Shown here: positions 46,341-56,852 of the stretch, piece by piece | Layout of the letters: every line of letters begins with the position of its first letter | Numbering within the stretch: the first letter of the stretch is position 1 | Origin: Ananas comosus | Taxonomy: Eukaryota; Streptophyta; Magnoliopsida; Poales; Bromeliaceae | Direction of reading: 5' to 3' | DNA length: 64,000 bases | NCBI RefSeq assembly: GCF_001540865.1 | Contig: NC_033629.1 | Coordinates: 4,576,905-4,640,904, forward strand | Made by a program: the position numbers and the translations under genes | The notes under the pieces: model-generated | What the model saw: only the letters and a program-made list of their open reading frames with translations | What the model was told of the DNA's origin: nothing | Databases searched by the model: none

Positions 46341-47513
46341 ATGCCACCTCGTGGGCGTCCTAAGTTGCCTCGTGGTCGACCGCGGATGAGGTCTATGGCC
46401 GAGGAGCCAAGTGCGGCTCCGGTGCAACCCGGAGCAGGTGGCGACGGGGAGCTACGGGAGCAGACGGCCGCGCTTATTGGCGTAGTGCGGCAGCAGGCTG
46501 AGTCCGTTCAGCGCCACGAGGAGCAAATCCAAAGACTCCAGGAGGCCTTGGAGCGGCAGCAGGCGGCGGCGGCGGTGCTCGTGGAGGTTGTGCACCCTGC
46601 GCCTGCTGCAGTGGTGACGAGTGCGGCCGAGGGTGTGGCCGGAGCGGCAGTGCCAGTTACGATGGTGCCGGCGGGATCGGGGACCTCAAACCCCGATAGT
46701 GCGGCGGATGAGGCGAAGCGGGAGCGCACGTTGGCGGCTCTCATTCAATTCAACAAGTTCAACCCACCTATCTTCGAAAGGGGAGTGGTGGAACCGGCGG
46801 CGGTGGAGTCATGGATCGACTCCATGGAGACGCTCTTTGAGGATCTGCATATCTTGGAGAAGGACAAGGTGTACCTCGCCACACATTGCCTTGAGAAGGC
46901 GGCGAAGGTGTGGTGGAAGCGTGTTAAGCGGGATCGATCTTTCGATCTTCTGCCTATGTTGTGGGAGGAGTTTAGGAGGGCGATGTACGCCAATTATTTT
47001 CCCGACATGGTGAAGCGGAAGTTGCAAGAAAAATTCTGCAAGTTGAGGCAAGAGGATCGCTCCGTGGCGGACTACGAGCAGGAGTTCTCCCACCTTATCA
47101 ATTGCGTCCCGGAGCTTGTTCGTGATGACCAGGACCGGGCCAATTGGTTCCTGCAAGGTTTGCGGCCGGGGATTCATAGAGTCGTGCAAATCCTCAAGCT
47201 GACGACTTTTGCGGAGGTTTTTGATCGAGCTTTGTGGGCGGAGCATGGCTATGCCCACGAACGGGAGGAGCGCAAGTCTGCAGCCGAGACAAAGGGCAAG
47301 AGCAAGAAGCGGGCGGCGGGTGGCACCGGGGGCCGGCCGAATGCAAAGAAACCCCCTCGGTATCCCCGGCAATAGTCCAAGAGTTGGGGGCCGCTCCGTT
47401 GTCCTATTTGCGGCGGTGACCATCGACCGCCGGTGTGCCCGCAGCGTGAGGGAAAGTGCTTTAAGTGCAGCCAACCAGGGCACATATCACGGGAGTGCCC
47501 GAGTTGGGGGTAG
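46341..47513 (+). pseudogene. gag: Chromovirus gag with premature stops
   Basis: The likely ATG is at 46341 (after CATTTTCAGGAAGCA). An open frame runs to a TAG at 47373-47375, and the same frame continues to a second TAG at 47511-47513. The N-terminus is basic and Pro/Arg-rich. Next come a Gln/Glu-rich coiled-coil segment (about 40-80), the Retrotrans_gag domain (about 145-300; KVWWKRVKRD, YFPDMVKRKLQEKF, DRSVADYEQEFSHL) and a Lys/Arg-rich tail. The zinc knuckle with its CX2CX4HX4C core lies between the two TAGs, so it would be lost from a terminated product. The untranslated leader from 46021 to 46340 shows nothing else. Confidence 0.9.
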
Positions 47514-49640
47514 TCTGCACCGACAGCAGCGTCAGTTCCATCTACCCCGAGACAACTTGCGGGGTTACCACCGGCTATGTCAGCTGGACGCTCGTCTACA
47601 TCGCGTCAACCGGAGGCATCGAGAGCACCGAGTGGGCGGGTTTTTGCCACTCAAGTAGAGGAGGAGCCCATCCCTGTCCCCGACGACATCATGGCAGGTA
47701 TTATCTCGATCAGAGGCACTGGAGCTAGGGCTTTATTCGACACGGGTGCATTGCATTCATTTATAGGTGCATCATTTGCAAAGGAGCATGGCATTAAGAT
47801 CGTGCATCATTATGACTATTGGACGGTGAATTCGGCCGAACAAACTTTCCACGTTCACGACGAGTGTATGGCGTGCCCAATACAGATAGGTGATTGGGTC
47901 ATGCCGATCAACCTGTTGGTGTTGAATCGGATGTGGGGTTTCGACGTGATCTTGGGGATCAACTGGCTCTCCAAGTATTGTGCCGTGATAGATTGCGAAA
48001 GTAGGGTGATCACATTCCGTGAGCCTAACCGAGAGGAGCTAGTATATCAGGCATGTAAAAGCTCGCTCTTCGCGGCGACCGTATCGGCAGCGAGGGCGAG
48101 GAAAATGATAAAGGGCGGATGCGTAGCCTACTTGGCGACAATGGTAGAGGCCCAAAAGGAGCACCCGGAACTTAGTGGTATTCGGGTAGCGTGCGAGTTT
48201 CCAGAGTTACCGGGATTGCCACCGGACCGGGAGATCGAGTTCGTTATTGACCTGGTTCCCGGGGCGGCGCCAACTTCGAAGGCTCCGTATAGAATGGCAC
48301 CGGCGGAGCTAAAAGAGCTCAAGGCACAGTTGCAACACTTGCTCGATAAGGGCTTTGTGAGCCCGAGCGTGTCACCGTGGGGAGCTCCGGTGCTATTCGT
48401 TAAAAAGAAAGATGGCACACTTCGGCTCTGCGTGGACTACCGCGAGTTGAATAAAGTGACAGTTAAGAATAAATACCTATTGCCGAGGATTGACGACTTA
48501 TTTGATCAACTGCAAGGGTCGAGGGTGTATTCAAAGATAGACCTTCAGTCGGGGTATCATCAGCTGAAGATATGGCCCCAGGACGTGCACAAAGCGGCGT
48601 ACCGTACGTGGTATGGCCACTACGAGTTCACGGTGATGCCGTTTGGGCTCACTAATGCCCCGGCAACCTTTATGGATCTAATGAATCGAATCTTTCGTCC
48701 GCTATTGGACCGGTGCGTCGTGGTATTCATTGACGACGTATTGGTGTATTCTCGGACCGAGGAAGAACGCGAGGAGCATTTGAGGGTCGTGTTGGAGACA
48801 CTCCAAAAAGAAAAGCTTTATGCAAAACTAAAGAAATGTGAGTTTTGGCTTTCGGAGATTACCTTCTTGGGTCACGTTATATCCGGTGATGGCATCTCGG
48901 TGGACCCAAAGGAAGTGGAGGCTATTAAAGACTGGCCTCGCCCGACGAGCGTAACAGAGGTCCGCAGTTTTCTTGGGCTAGCAGGCTATTATCGGCGGTT
49001 CGTGGAAGGGTTCGCTAAAATAACCACTCCACTAACGCGCCTCACATAGAAAGGGGCAAAGTACATTTGGAACGTCGAATGCGAGTAGAGCTTCGAGGAG
49101 CTAAAGAGAAGATTGACCACGACCCCGGTGCTTGCTCTACCGACGCCGGGGGAGACATTTGTGGTATATAGTGATGCTTCCTACGTTGGTCTCGGGTGTG
49201 TCTTGATGCAAAACGGGCGGGTGATAGCTTATGCCTCGCGCCAATTGAAGACATATGAAAAGAACTACCCGATTCACGACCTCGAGCTAGTGGCGGTTAT
49301 CTTCGCGCTAAAGTTATGAAGGCATTACCTATATGGTGAACATTGTGTGATTTGTACGGACCACAAAAGTCTCAAGTACTTGTTCACCCAAAAAGAGCTA
49401 AACATGCGACAACGGCGGTGGTTGGAGTTATTGAAAGACTATAATGTCACTATCCTATACCGCCCCGGGAAGGCGAATGTCGTGGCCGATGCACTTAGTA
49501 GGAAATCGGGGGAAAACTTGGCTTCGACAATTACACCTCAATCGTTATTGCAAAAAGAGATGCAACGGCTTGGATTGGTAGTAGCGCCGAGAGTGCTGGC
49601 TACACTTGCCGCGTTAGTGGTGCAACGGACCTTGTTGGAG
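47514..49640 (+). pseudogene. pol: Chromovirus pol: protease, RT and RNase H
   Basis: Same frame as gag. The open part 47577-49049 (490 codons) holds the aspartic protease ([10 protein letters not shown], Asp55 of that segment) and RT ([11 protein letters not shown] with Asp322, FIDD with Asp386 and Asp387, thumb up to [12 protein letters not shown]). A few residues seem deleted between protease and RT. TAG at 49047-49049, TAG at 49086-49088 and TGA at 49317-49319 break the connection and RNase H ([45 protein letters not shown]). The next stop is at 49650-49652. RT residues are largely conserved, so the element was functional before the stops arose. Confidence 0.92.
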
Positions 49641-49652
49641 AGGATAAAATAG

Positions 49653-51066
49653 CTACAAGCTTCCGATGAGTATTCCGAAAGGTGCGCGGTGAAGTTAAGA
49701 GCGGTAGGGCCAATGACTTTGGCATTGGGACCGACGGCACACTTCGATTTCGGAATCGTTGGTGTGTACCTAAGAACAAGGACATACGCAAGGCAATTAT
49801 ACAAAAAGCGCATCAATCTCCTTATAGTATCTACCCCGGCGGCACCAAAATGTACCAAGATTTCAAATTGCATTATTGGTGGCCGGGCATGAAGAAAGAC
49901 ATTGGGGAGTTTGTTGCGCAATGTCTTACTTGCCAACAAGTAAAAGCGGAGCGGCAGTTTCCAGCGGAAAAATTACAAAGCTTATCTATACCCGTTTGGA
50001 AATGGAAAAAAATCGCGATGGACTTCGTGACCGAATTGCCCCGATCTCAAGGTGGACATGATGCAATTTGGGTGATAGTAAACCAGTTGACGAAGTCGGC
50101 GCATTTCCTGCCGATTCATATTACATAGTCGGGGGGCAAGTTGGCTCAAGTATATATCGAAGAGATTGTGAGACTTCATGGTGTTCCGGTATCAATTGTA
50201 TCGGATCGGGATCCGAGGTTCACATCTCACTTTTGGAGGAGCCTATAGGAGGCATTGGGCACACGGCTCGACTTTAGCATGGCATTTCATTCTCAAAGTG
50301 ATGGTCAATCAGAGAGGACGATACAAACACTTGAGGATATGCTTTGAGCATGTGTACTAGACTACAAGGGCGGTTGGCATGAGCATCTACCGATTGCGGA
50401 GTTCGCGTACAATAATAGTTACCAAGAGAGTATCGCGATGGCGCCATTCGAGGCCCTTTACGGAAAGAAATGTCGCTCTCCAATCCATTGGAGCGATGTG
50501 GGCGAGAGAGCGGTTCTTGGCCCCATTGTAGTGTGGGAGGCGGAGGAGAAGGTTCGCCTCGCCCGCCAACGACTTGCTACGGCGCAATCTCGGCAAAAGA
50601 GCTATGCCGATAAACGGAGGAAAGATATAGAGTTTGCCGTTGGTTACCACGTGTTCTTAAAGGTATCACCGATGCGAGAAATTAGACGGTTTGGGCTCTG
50701 GGGGAAGCTAAGTCCTCGTACCTTGGACCGTTCGAGGTATTGGAGCGGGTCGGTGCGGTGGCGTACAAAATAGCATTACCATCGAGGCTTGTGGGAGTGC
50801 ACGATGTATTTCATGTATCGAATCTCCGCAAGTATGTACATGACCCTGATCACATCCTCTCATTTGAACCGTCGAAGATTCAAGAGGATATGACTTACGA
50901 GGAGTTCCCGGCGTATATCATCGACCGAGAAGTGCGAAAACTACGGAACCGTGAGATTCCGTATGTTAAAATTCGTTGGAGTAACCACGATGACGGGGAA
51001 GCTACTTGGGAGCTCGAGAGCGCAATGCGGGAGCATTATCCTCATCTCTTCAATGAGCTGAATTGA
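49653..51066 (+). pseudogene. pol: Chromovirus integrase and chromodomain
   Basis: A frameshift near 49680 moves the frame. The zinc-finger segment is HQSPYSIYPGGTKM...WWPGMKKDI...CLTCQQ (the second His of HHCC reads Tyr). The catalytic core has [21 protein letters not shown] and the QSDGQSERTIQTLED Glu region. Stops lie at 50126-50128 (TAG), 50246-50248 (TAG) and 50345-50347 (TGA). A second frameshift near 50715 precedes the C-terminal part (50740-51066), which ends with a chromodomain-like segment (YIIDREVRKLRNREIPYVK, then WSNHDDGEATWELE). Chromodomains of this type direct integration to heterochromatin. Confidence 0.9.
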
Positions 51067-51111
51067 GGTATGAGTTTAAGTTTAAATTAAGAAACACTAC
51101 AACAATATTAT

Positions 51112-51600
51112 ATATTGGTGGCGAGTAATGTCGCCACCATATATATAAGAAGTTGCCACCTTTTTAAAAGGTGGCGACTTTTAAAGTCGCCACAAGCTGC
51201 CACCTAAAGTATTGCCGCTAAATGAAATTGTGGCGAAGCATAAAAAATCGCCACCTTTTTTAAAATAGCGTGGCGACATTTTGTCGCCACCAAATATGAC
51301 TTTTAGTGGCCATTTTTTATCGCCACCTTATTAAAGATAGCATGGCGATATTCTGTCGCCACCAAATATGACTTTTAGTGACAACTATTAGTCGCCATCT
51401 TATTAAAGATAGCGTGGCGATATTTTGTCGCCATCAAATATGATTTTTTAGTGGCCCTTACTAGTCGCCACCTTTTATGGAGATAAGATGGCAATACATT
51501 TTTGCCACCAAATGGATACCTTATGTGGCAACCATCACAGTCGCCACCTTAGCTGAAGATAAAAAGGCAACTTTTTATCGCCACCAACTGTGCGATAAAT
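51112..51600. repeat. CACTA left subterminal repeats
   Basis: Many copies of TGGCGAC/GTCGCCAC in both orientations, several forming hairpins such as TGGTGGCGAGTAATGTCGCC (51116-51135). In CACTA elements such repeats bind the element's own protein; that role is inferred here. Confidence 0.88.
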
Positions 51601-52801
51601 AGCCACCAATAATAAAAAGATAATAAACTAAATATAAAAATATACAACTAATATTTTATAAACAGAACATATACAAAATAACAAACAAAATATTAAAGTA
51701 AACAAAATTATTCTTTTAACAATAATTTAAAAGGCTAATTATCTTCTGATCCACAACAGCTTAAAAACAAAATAATAGCAAAATCAATTTAAAAGCAATA
51801 GAGTAATAATATTCGATATACAGTTCAACATCATTCCTGACTCTCTCAACTTTGAAAATAGAAAATACTTAAAAACGATAAAAAAAAATACTTCAGCTCC
51901 TATTTCAACAGTAATTCATTTCCTGCAACAAACAAAAGAAAGCACTAAATTCATAGATTTCAAGTTTTCATTGCAAGTGCAAAAGTAAACATTTTCTAAT
52001 AGAGCTTAATGAATTAACCAAGCTTTATCCTGTAAGGACCGCACTTACCCTGAAGCTCAAACTGTGAAAATAGTTCTCTTTCCGAAGACGGGGTTCCTGT
52101 ATATAATAAGTAATTATGAATTAGCTGCAGGATATATACACCCATGAAACTTGAACATGTTTATAGGCAAAAACAGAACTTTCTGGCATGAATGTGGGCC
52201 CACAATTCTAAACTCAAAATGAAAAGAAGTTGCTACCTTTTTCTCAGTAAAAAAAAAAAGAAAAAAGAAAAGAAGCTGCAAAGAAGCAGTATAGATCAAA
52301 CAACAGAATTTATTACTAAACATGTGAAACTCGACTACTAAAACAGTGAAACTAGTATCCAGCGGAATAAAGTTGGGCAGAAAAGTTCATAAGACCACAG
52401 AATTAAATGTGCTGAATTGTTGATACATGTGACTATAAAATCAGTAGATTAATGTACTATATCTACATAACAAAATAATTCATGAGATAACAATCCATTA
52501 AAAAATTAAAAGCGAAGTTTGCAGTCTCAGCTCCGATTAGATCTGGATCAGTCGACTTGGATCCTAATTTGTGGCACAGATCTTAATACATCTATGAAAA
52601 GTAAAGGACACTAATTCAGTCCTACAGGATATTTCCACTTAGAAATGCCAAACAAGTATAGATTTTCAGATCATCCAGTTAAAGATATTCAGTTGTATCA
52701 CCAAAAAATAAGCGAGCACATGCATTATACGCCATTGAAGTTTTGCAACCATGCAAATGCATAGCATTGAAAACATTTCATGGTAATGTATATCTAAAAA
52801 C
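51601..52801. other. CACTA interior, unassigned
   Basis: AT-rich, with no convincing exon. A short minus-strand stretch near 52025-52090 has splice-like borders (CAG...GGTAAGTGC) but no protein I recognise. Confidence 0.4.
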
Positions 52802-54155
52802 CTGAAGAACAACTGCTGAAGTAATGAATCCAATGTGTATTCACCAATCCTAGGGTGCCTTATAATAGCAACTTCCTTGAAGGCTTGTGTGTTCTGATAT
52901 GTAGTTAGAGAATGTCAGTTACAAAACTGAAAAATGATCAAATGAATCAAATAAGCAGGAAAAATAAATCACCAGGTGATATTGCAGTGCTAATTTGCTT
53001 GGATGCATTATAAATATGGCAAACAAATGGCATTCTCTTGATAAACCACTCTCCAAGGCTAAGAAGAGATGCCCCCACCCATGAGGACATGAACAGTCCA
53101 ACCAAAAATATAAAAGTTATGGAAGTTATGAAGCCAAGTCCTGAAAAACACAAAAGAGAATCAAACAGTTAAACTTTGGATCATAGATGTAAGGATCTGG
53201 ACTACTAGACACTAATTAAGATGCCCAGGTGGCATAACAAATTGTTTGCAGGTAATTTGAGCTCTACTTCAATTTCTTTGATAAAATTCAAGATATGATT
53301 ATACTGAGTTTCTGTAGGAATATATAGTTAGACGAGAAAAAAATTTTATTCTTCTTTGCCTGTGAAGAATGAAACAACTACATCATCTCTAACATATCAA
53401 ATGGACTGACTAGAAGTACAATATGCATACCGAGTATGTTGATCGAAAGTTGAGCATATATTGGAGAGAAAAATCCATCCACAAAGTGAATAAACCACCA
53501 CGTGATATAGAAGGTAACTGCTATTGGAAAGAGGATCACACTACAAGAAACAGGATGATGTAAACACAAAAATTTTGTTAGGAACTCTTCAGTGCCAATG
53601 AATTAGAAAATAATAATGTCCACATATGGTAAAAAATTGGCAAGTAAAAATAAATAAGCAAAGTATGCAAATAATTCCGCAGAATCTCCTCTATTTTCAA
53701 CAAACAGGAAACAGGCAATTCAATTGTAATTACAAGAATTGCCAATACCTCTTCTAGAGTATACATCAATATGATCAATCATAGATTAATTGTGAACTAG
53801 AGAGAAGACATACTCCCTAGGACAGCAAGTCCAAAGATAAAGCTTTGCTGTATAAAACAATAGAAGCAAATTGGGTGTATATCCAAACATTTCACCCATT
53901 CCTTAGCTGAGTACAGTTTTATTTTGGTAAGTTTCACTGCTTGAAGGTCCTTAATCTACAAGTGTTAGGGTTATAGGAACTAGAAAAATATCTCACCCAA
54001 AATACCACTTCCAGAAAAAATATGTAGGTACGTTTACTGAGGAAGAGGATAGCTTATCTAGAGAAATGCACAAATCTCAAGTACTAAAGAAAAGAAGCTC
54101 ACCATCCAGTCATGAACTTTTTTGAAGCCCAGCTGCGAAGAACATTATGAAATGC
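52802..54155 (-). pseudogene. LCV: Captured LIKE-COV (DUF502) gene fragment, four exons with introns
   Basis: LIKE-COV proteins are plant membrane proteins of the COV (continuous vascular ring) family, linked to vascular patterning and endomembrane traffic. Predicted exons on the minus strand: 54155-54103 (AFHNVLRSWASKKFMTG), 53540-53431 (CVILFPIAVTFYITWWFI, then a segment ending SPIYAQLSINIL), 53140-52973 (LGFITSITFIFLVGLFMSSW to HIYNASKQISTAISP) and 52898-52802 (NTQAFKEVAIIRHPRIGEY). Exon phases fit across the introns with GT donors and AG acceptors, so genomic DNA and not mRNA was captured. The acceptor before the last exon reads AT where AG is expected, and that exon loses its frame after GEY. 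The N- and C-terminal exons of the gene are missing. Confidence 0.88.
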
Positions 54156-55481
54156 CTGCATTTTATCACCTTCATCAGTAAAAACTGTATCAAGCTTCTT
54201 AGAAAGATTATTAGATCAAAGAGTCACAGCATCGTGCAGATGCGTGCTGATACACATTTGCTTTGTGGCGAATAACATTGGACCATCATTCACAAAAAGG
54301 CATCACTTAATCAACGTATGCCAAGAGTATCAGTTTCATCTATCCTTCTTAAATAACAAATCTTAAGTCCTTAGAGCAATCTATAGCGGAAACTGAATTC
54401 AGAGTATCAGGATGGTACTATTATAATTGTGATTAACTTGTCTCTTCTATGATAGGCAGCCTACATATAATTTCTCATCCTTTTACATGTATATTGTTCC
54501 TATGTCCGATTTACCGTCTAATACGTTCCATTGGTTAAGTAATAGTTTGAAACATCGAAAGCATGATTCTCTGAAACATTCTCCTCAAGACCTAGTCGCA
54601 TGACATGAGATGCTGAATTGGTGTAAATAATATAGTGAGACAAATACTAAGAGAAATTGTACCAAACAGGTTGAATGAGGAAACACCAAACAGTTCTATG
54701 AACATCGTTCACACTCATACAATTAATTATCCAAAATAGATGAAGGGCCTCCCTTTCAAGCAAATTAAACAAATTATCTCCAACCAGTTAGAAATATAGA
54801 AATTGAAACCTATTCCTCAAAAATTAGAAAAAAGCTGACGCAAACCAAAAGACCATAAGAAAGAACAAGTGTTCTAAAAAGTTCCCTTTTTGAAGGAAAT
54901 AAATGAAACCTAACACGAAAAGGAAAGGGGAAAACCTAGAGATAACAAGAACTACAAGAAAATCACCAAATCCTAACAATTCAACCTACAAGAATAACCG
55001 AAATCTGAATTTCACAAAAATCTGCCAGAACTATGCAATTCGGCTAAAATTTCGGATTTCTCTCAAGTCAAAACTTTTATTTCAGCACCACGAATGTCAT
55101 AATTGAATAAGGAAAACCTGTCAGCATGACCTACAAATTGAACCATTTAGCCTTTTCCACATATTGATTTTGGATGTGTCAACCCTCTCTCATCTGGTGC
55201 TTGTCAAATAAGAGCTAATGGATACTTTATTTTAAACCATCATTCTATCTAAGAAGGCCATTTCCCTCATGGCATTTGCACTAGCAAATTGACCCTAGCA
55301 CCATTGAGACCCCACCAACAAGTAGATGTTCAAATCCAGGATTATTGGTATAGCTGCCTAAAATTAGAATATATAGTCGAGCAATAAGTCAGTTGCCAAG
55401 AAATAGCAGAATACACCAGTAAAACATGATTAGAATTGCTGAAAATTCATGAAAAGTGAATGAAACGTAGCATACGTAGAT
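54156..55481. other. CACTA interior, probably intron-like sequence
   Basis: AT-rich, no supported exon. It lies between the DUF1992-like exon and the first LIKE-COV exon, so it would be intronic in any joint transcript. Confidence 0.45.
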
Positions 55482-55722
55482 TTCCTTATGGGCAAGCATT
55501 AATTCCAGTATAAATTGTACGATTTCTCTATCAATTTGAATCTGAACAATACTCAGCTATCCTATACCTAAATGTCTATGTCGAAACAATGAAACAATAA
55601 GTGGTTTTCCTATGGACAAGCATTAATTCCAGTATAAATTGTACGATTTCTCTATCAATTTGAATCTGAACAATACTCAGCTATCCCATACCTAAATGTC
55701 TACGTCGAAACAATGAAACCAG
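55482..55722. repeat. Tandem duplication of about 120 bases
   Basis: Two nearly identical copies (from 55482 and from about 55606) share GCAAGCATTAATTCCAG or GACAAGCATTAATTCCAG through ACTCAGCTATC and AATGTCTA(T/C)GTCGAAAC. Confidence 0.9.
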
Positions 55723-55755
55723 ATCAAAAGTGCATCAACAGTGAGAGGGAGAGAC

Positions 55756-55977
55756 CTGATGGAGCTCGGGAGGGAGCTTGCGATCGTTGACGGCGTCGAT
55801 AATGGCGAAGAGGCGGTGGCTCTGCTTCTTCTTATGCGATTGTCGAGAGGATGCGGCGGAGGAGGCGGGGGAGGAGTCGGGATCGGGGTCGAAACACGAA
55901 CGATTCCTCCGAACCGGCGATCGCGTGCGAGGTCAAGTGGGATCACGTCGACGAGCGATCCTTCCCAATGTGGCCAT
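55756..55977 (-). pseudogene. Captured first exon, tentatively of a DUF1992 (DnaJ C28-like) gene
   Basis: From the ATG at 55977 the frame gives MATLGRIARRR, an in-frame TGA, then a Pro/Ser-rich part and HRLFAIIDAVNDRKLPPELH, ending at CATCAG|GTCTCT (donor at 55755). The last block recalls the start of the DUF1992 domain in plant organelle-targeted proteins (from memory: IDAVNDRKLPPELRG). The basic Arg-rich N-terminus suits an organelle transit peptide. The gene is cut after this exon, and the next exons on the strand belong to LIKE-COV. Identification rests on a short block. Confidence 0.5.
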
Positions 55978-56369
55978 CGTTTGCGAGGTCGAGAGGATGC
56001 GGGTGAGTTCGGAAACCCTAATCTAAGGGATCGATCAATCCATATCCTACAACTCACCATGGCGAGGAGCTTGTTGCCTATGTCGCCGATGAGGAGCTCG
56101 CCAGTGACGAGCTCGCCGACGAGGAGTTGGCCATGACGAGCTCGCTGACGAGAGCTCGTCAAGGAAGAGAGGTAGAGGATGGGAGCGGATTAAGAAAACG
56201 GGTTTTGAGGGAGAGGGTGTAGCTGAGAGGATGTAGAGGGGTCAGGGAAGAGGCCAGGTGAGCTGAGGGAGTAAGGATTTTTTGTAATTTTCTAAAAATT
56301 TAAATTATTAATTTTAAAATTAAATTAAAATATTAATTTAATTCAATTTAAAAATTAAATTAAATTTAA

Positions 56370-56800
56370 TTAATTTGTGGCAACTTTTTTTATTGCCATT
56401 ATAGGTAACCAAACAATGGCGATTTATTTTATCGCCACCATAAATAACTAAATAGTGGCGATAAAATAGTCATTTAGTGGTGAAGCTAGTATCACCACTT
56501 TAAATTAATTAATCGGTGGTGATTTTTTTTATCGACACCATAGATAAGAAAATAGTGGCGACAAAATAGTAATTTAGTGGTAAAAATACTATCACCACTT
56601 TAAGTTAATTAATTGGTGGCAATTTTTTTATTGCCATTATAGATAACCAAATAGTGGCGACAAAATAGTCATTTAGTAGTGAAACTAGGATCGCCACTTT
56701 AAGTTAATTAATCAATGACGACTTTTTTTATCGCCACCATAGGTAGCTATATAGCGGCGATAAATTTTGTCGCCATCTTATTTTTGCCACCAATACTATC
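56370..56800. repeat. CACTA right subterminal repeats
   Basis: Alternating TGGCGATAAA, TCGCCACC and ATCACCACTTTAA phrases in about five diverged blocks of roughly 80-90 bases. Confidence 0.88.
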
Positions 56801-56839
56801 TTTTCTTGCAGTGAAAGTTTCGTGGACGAAACTAATTTT

Positions 56840-56852
56840 AAGGAGTGGAGAA
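56840..56852 (+). other. Polypurine tract of the chromovirus
   Basis: AAGGAGTGGAGAA directly before the 3' LTR start TGTAAC. The interior between the CACTA and this tract (56817-56839) includes TTTCGTGGACGAAAC. Confidence 0.85.

Larger units (their letters stand above)
51095..56813 (-). mobile_element. Non-autonomous CACTA transposon carrying gene fragments
   Basis: The left end is CACTACAACAATAT; the right end is ATCTTTTCTTGCAGTG, whose reverse complement is CACTGCAAGAAAAGAT. AAA is duplicated at 51092-51094 and 56814-56816, the 3-bp duplication typical of CACTA elements. Both subterminal regions are packed with GTGGCGA/TCGCCAC repeats in both orientations. I see no transposase. Minus-strand exons of LIKE-COV and a tentative DUF1992-type gene lie inside. 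It inserted between pol and the polypurine tract of the chromovirus. Strand is given as minus because the cargo reads that way. Confidence 0.93.

Noticed and set aside
51095..56813. Autonomous CACTA with transposase
   Set aside because: No frame with transposase motifs was found; all sizeable exons match the captured genes or are chance ORFs.
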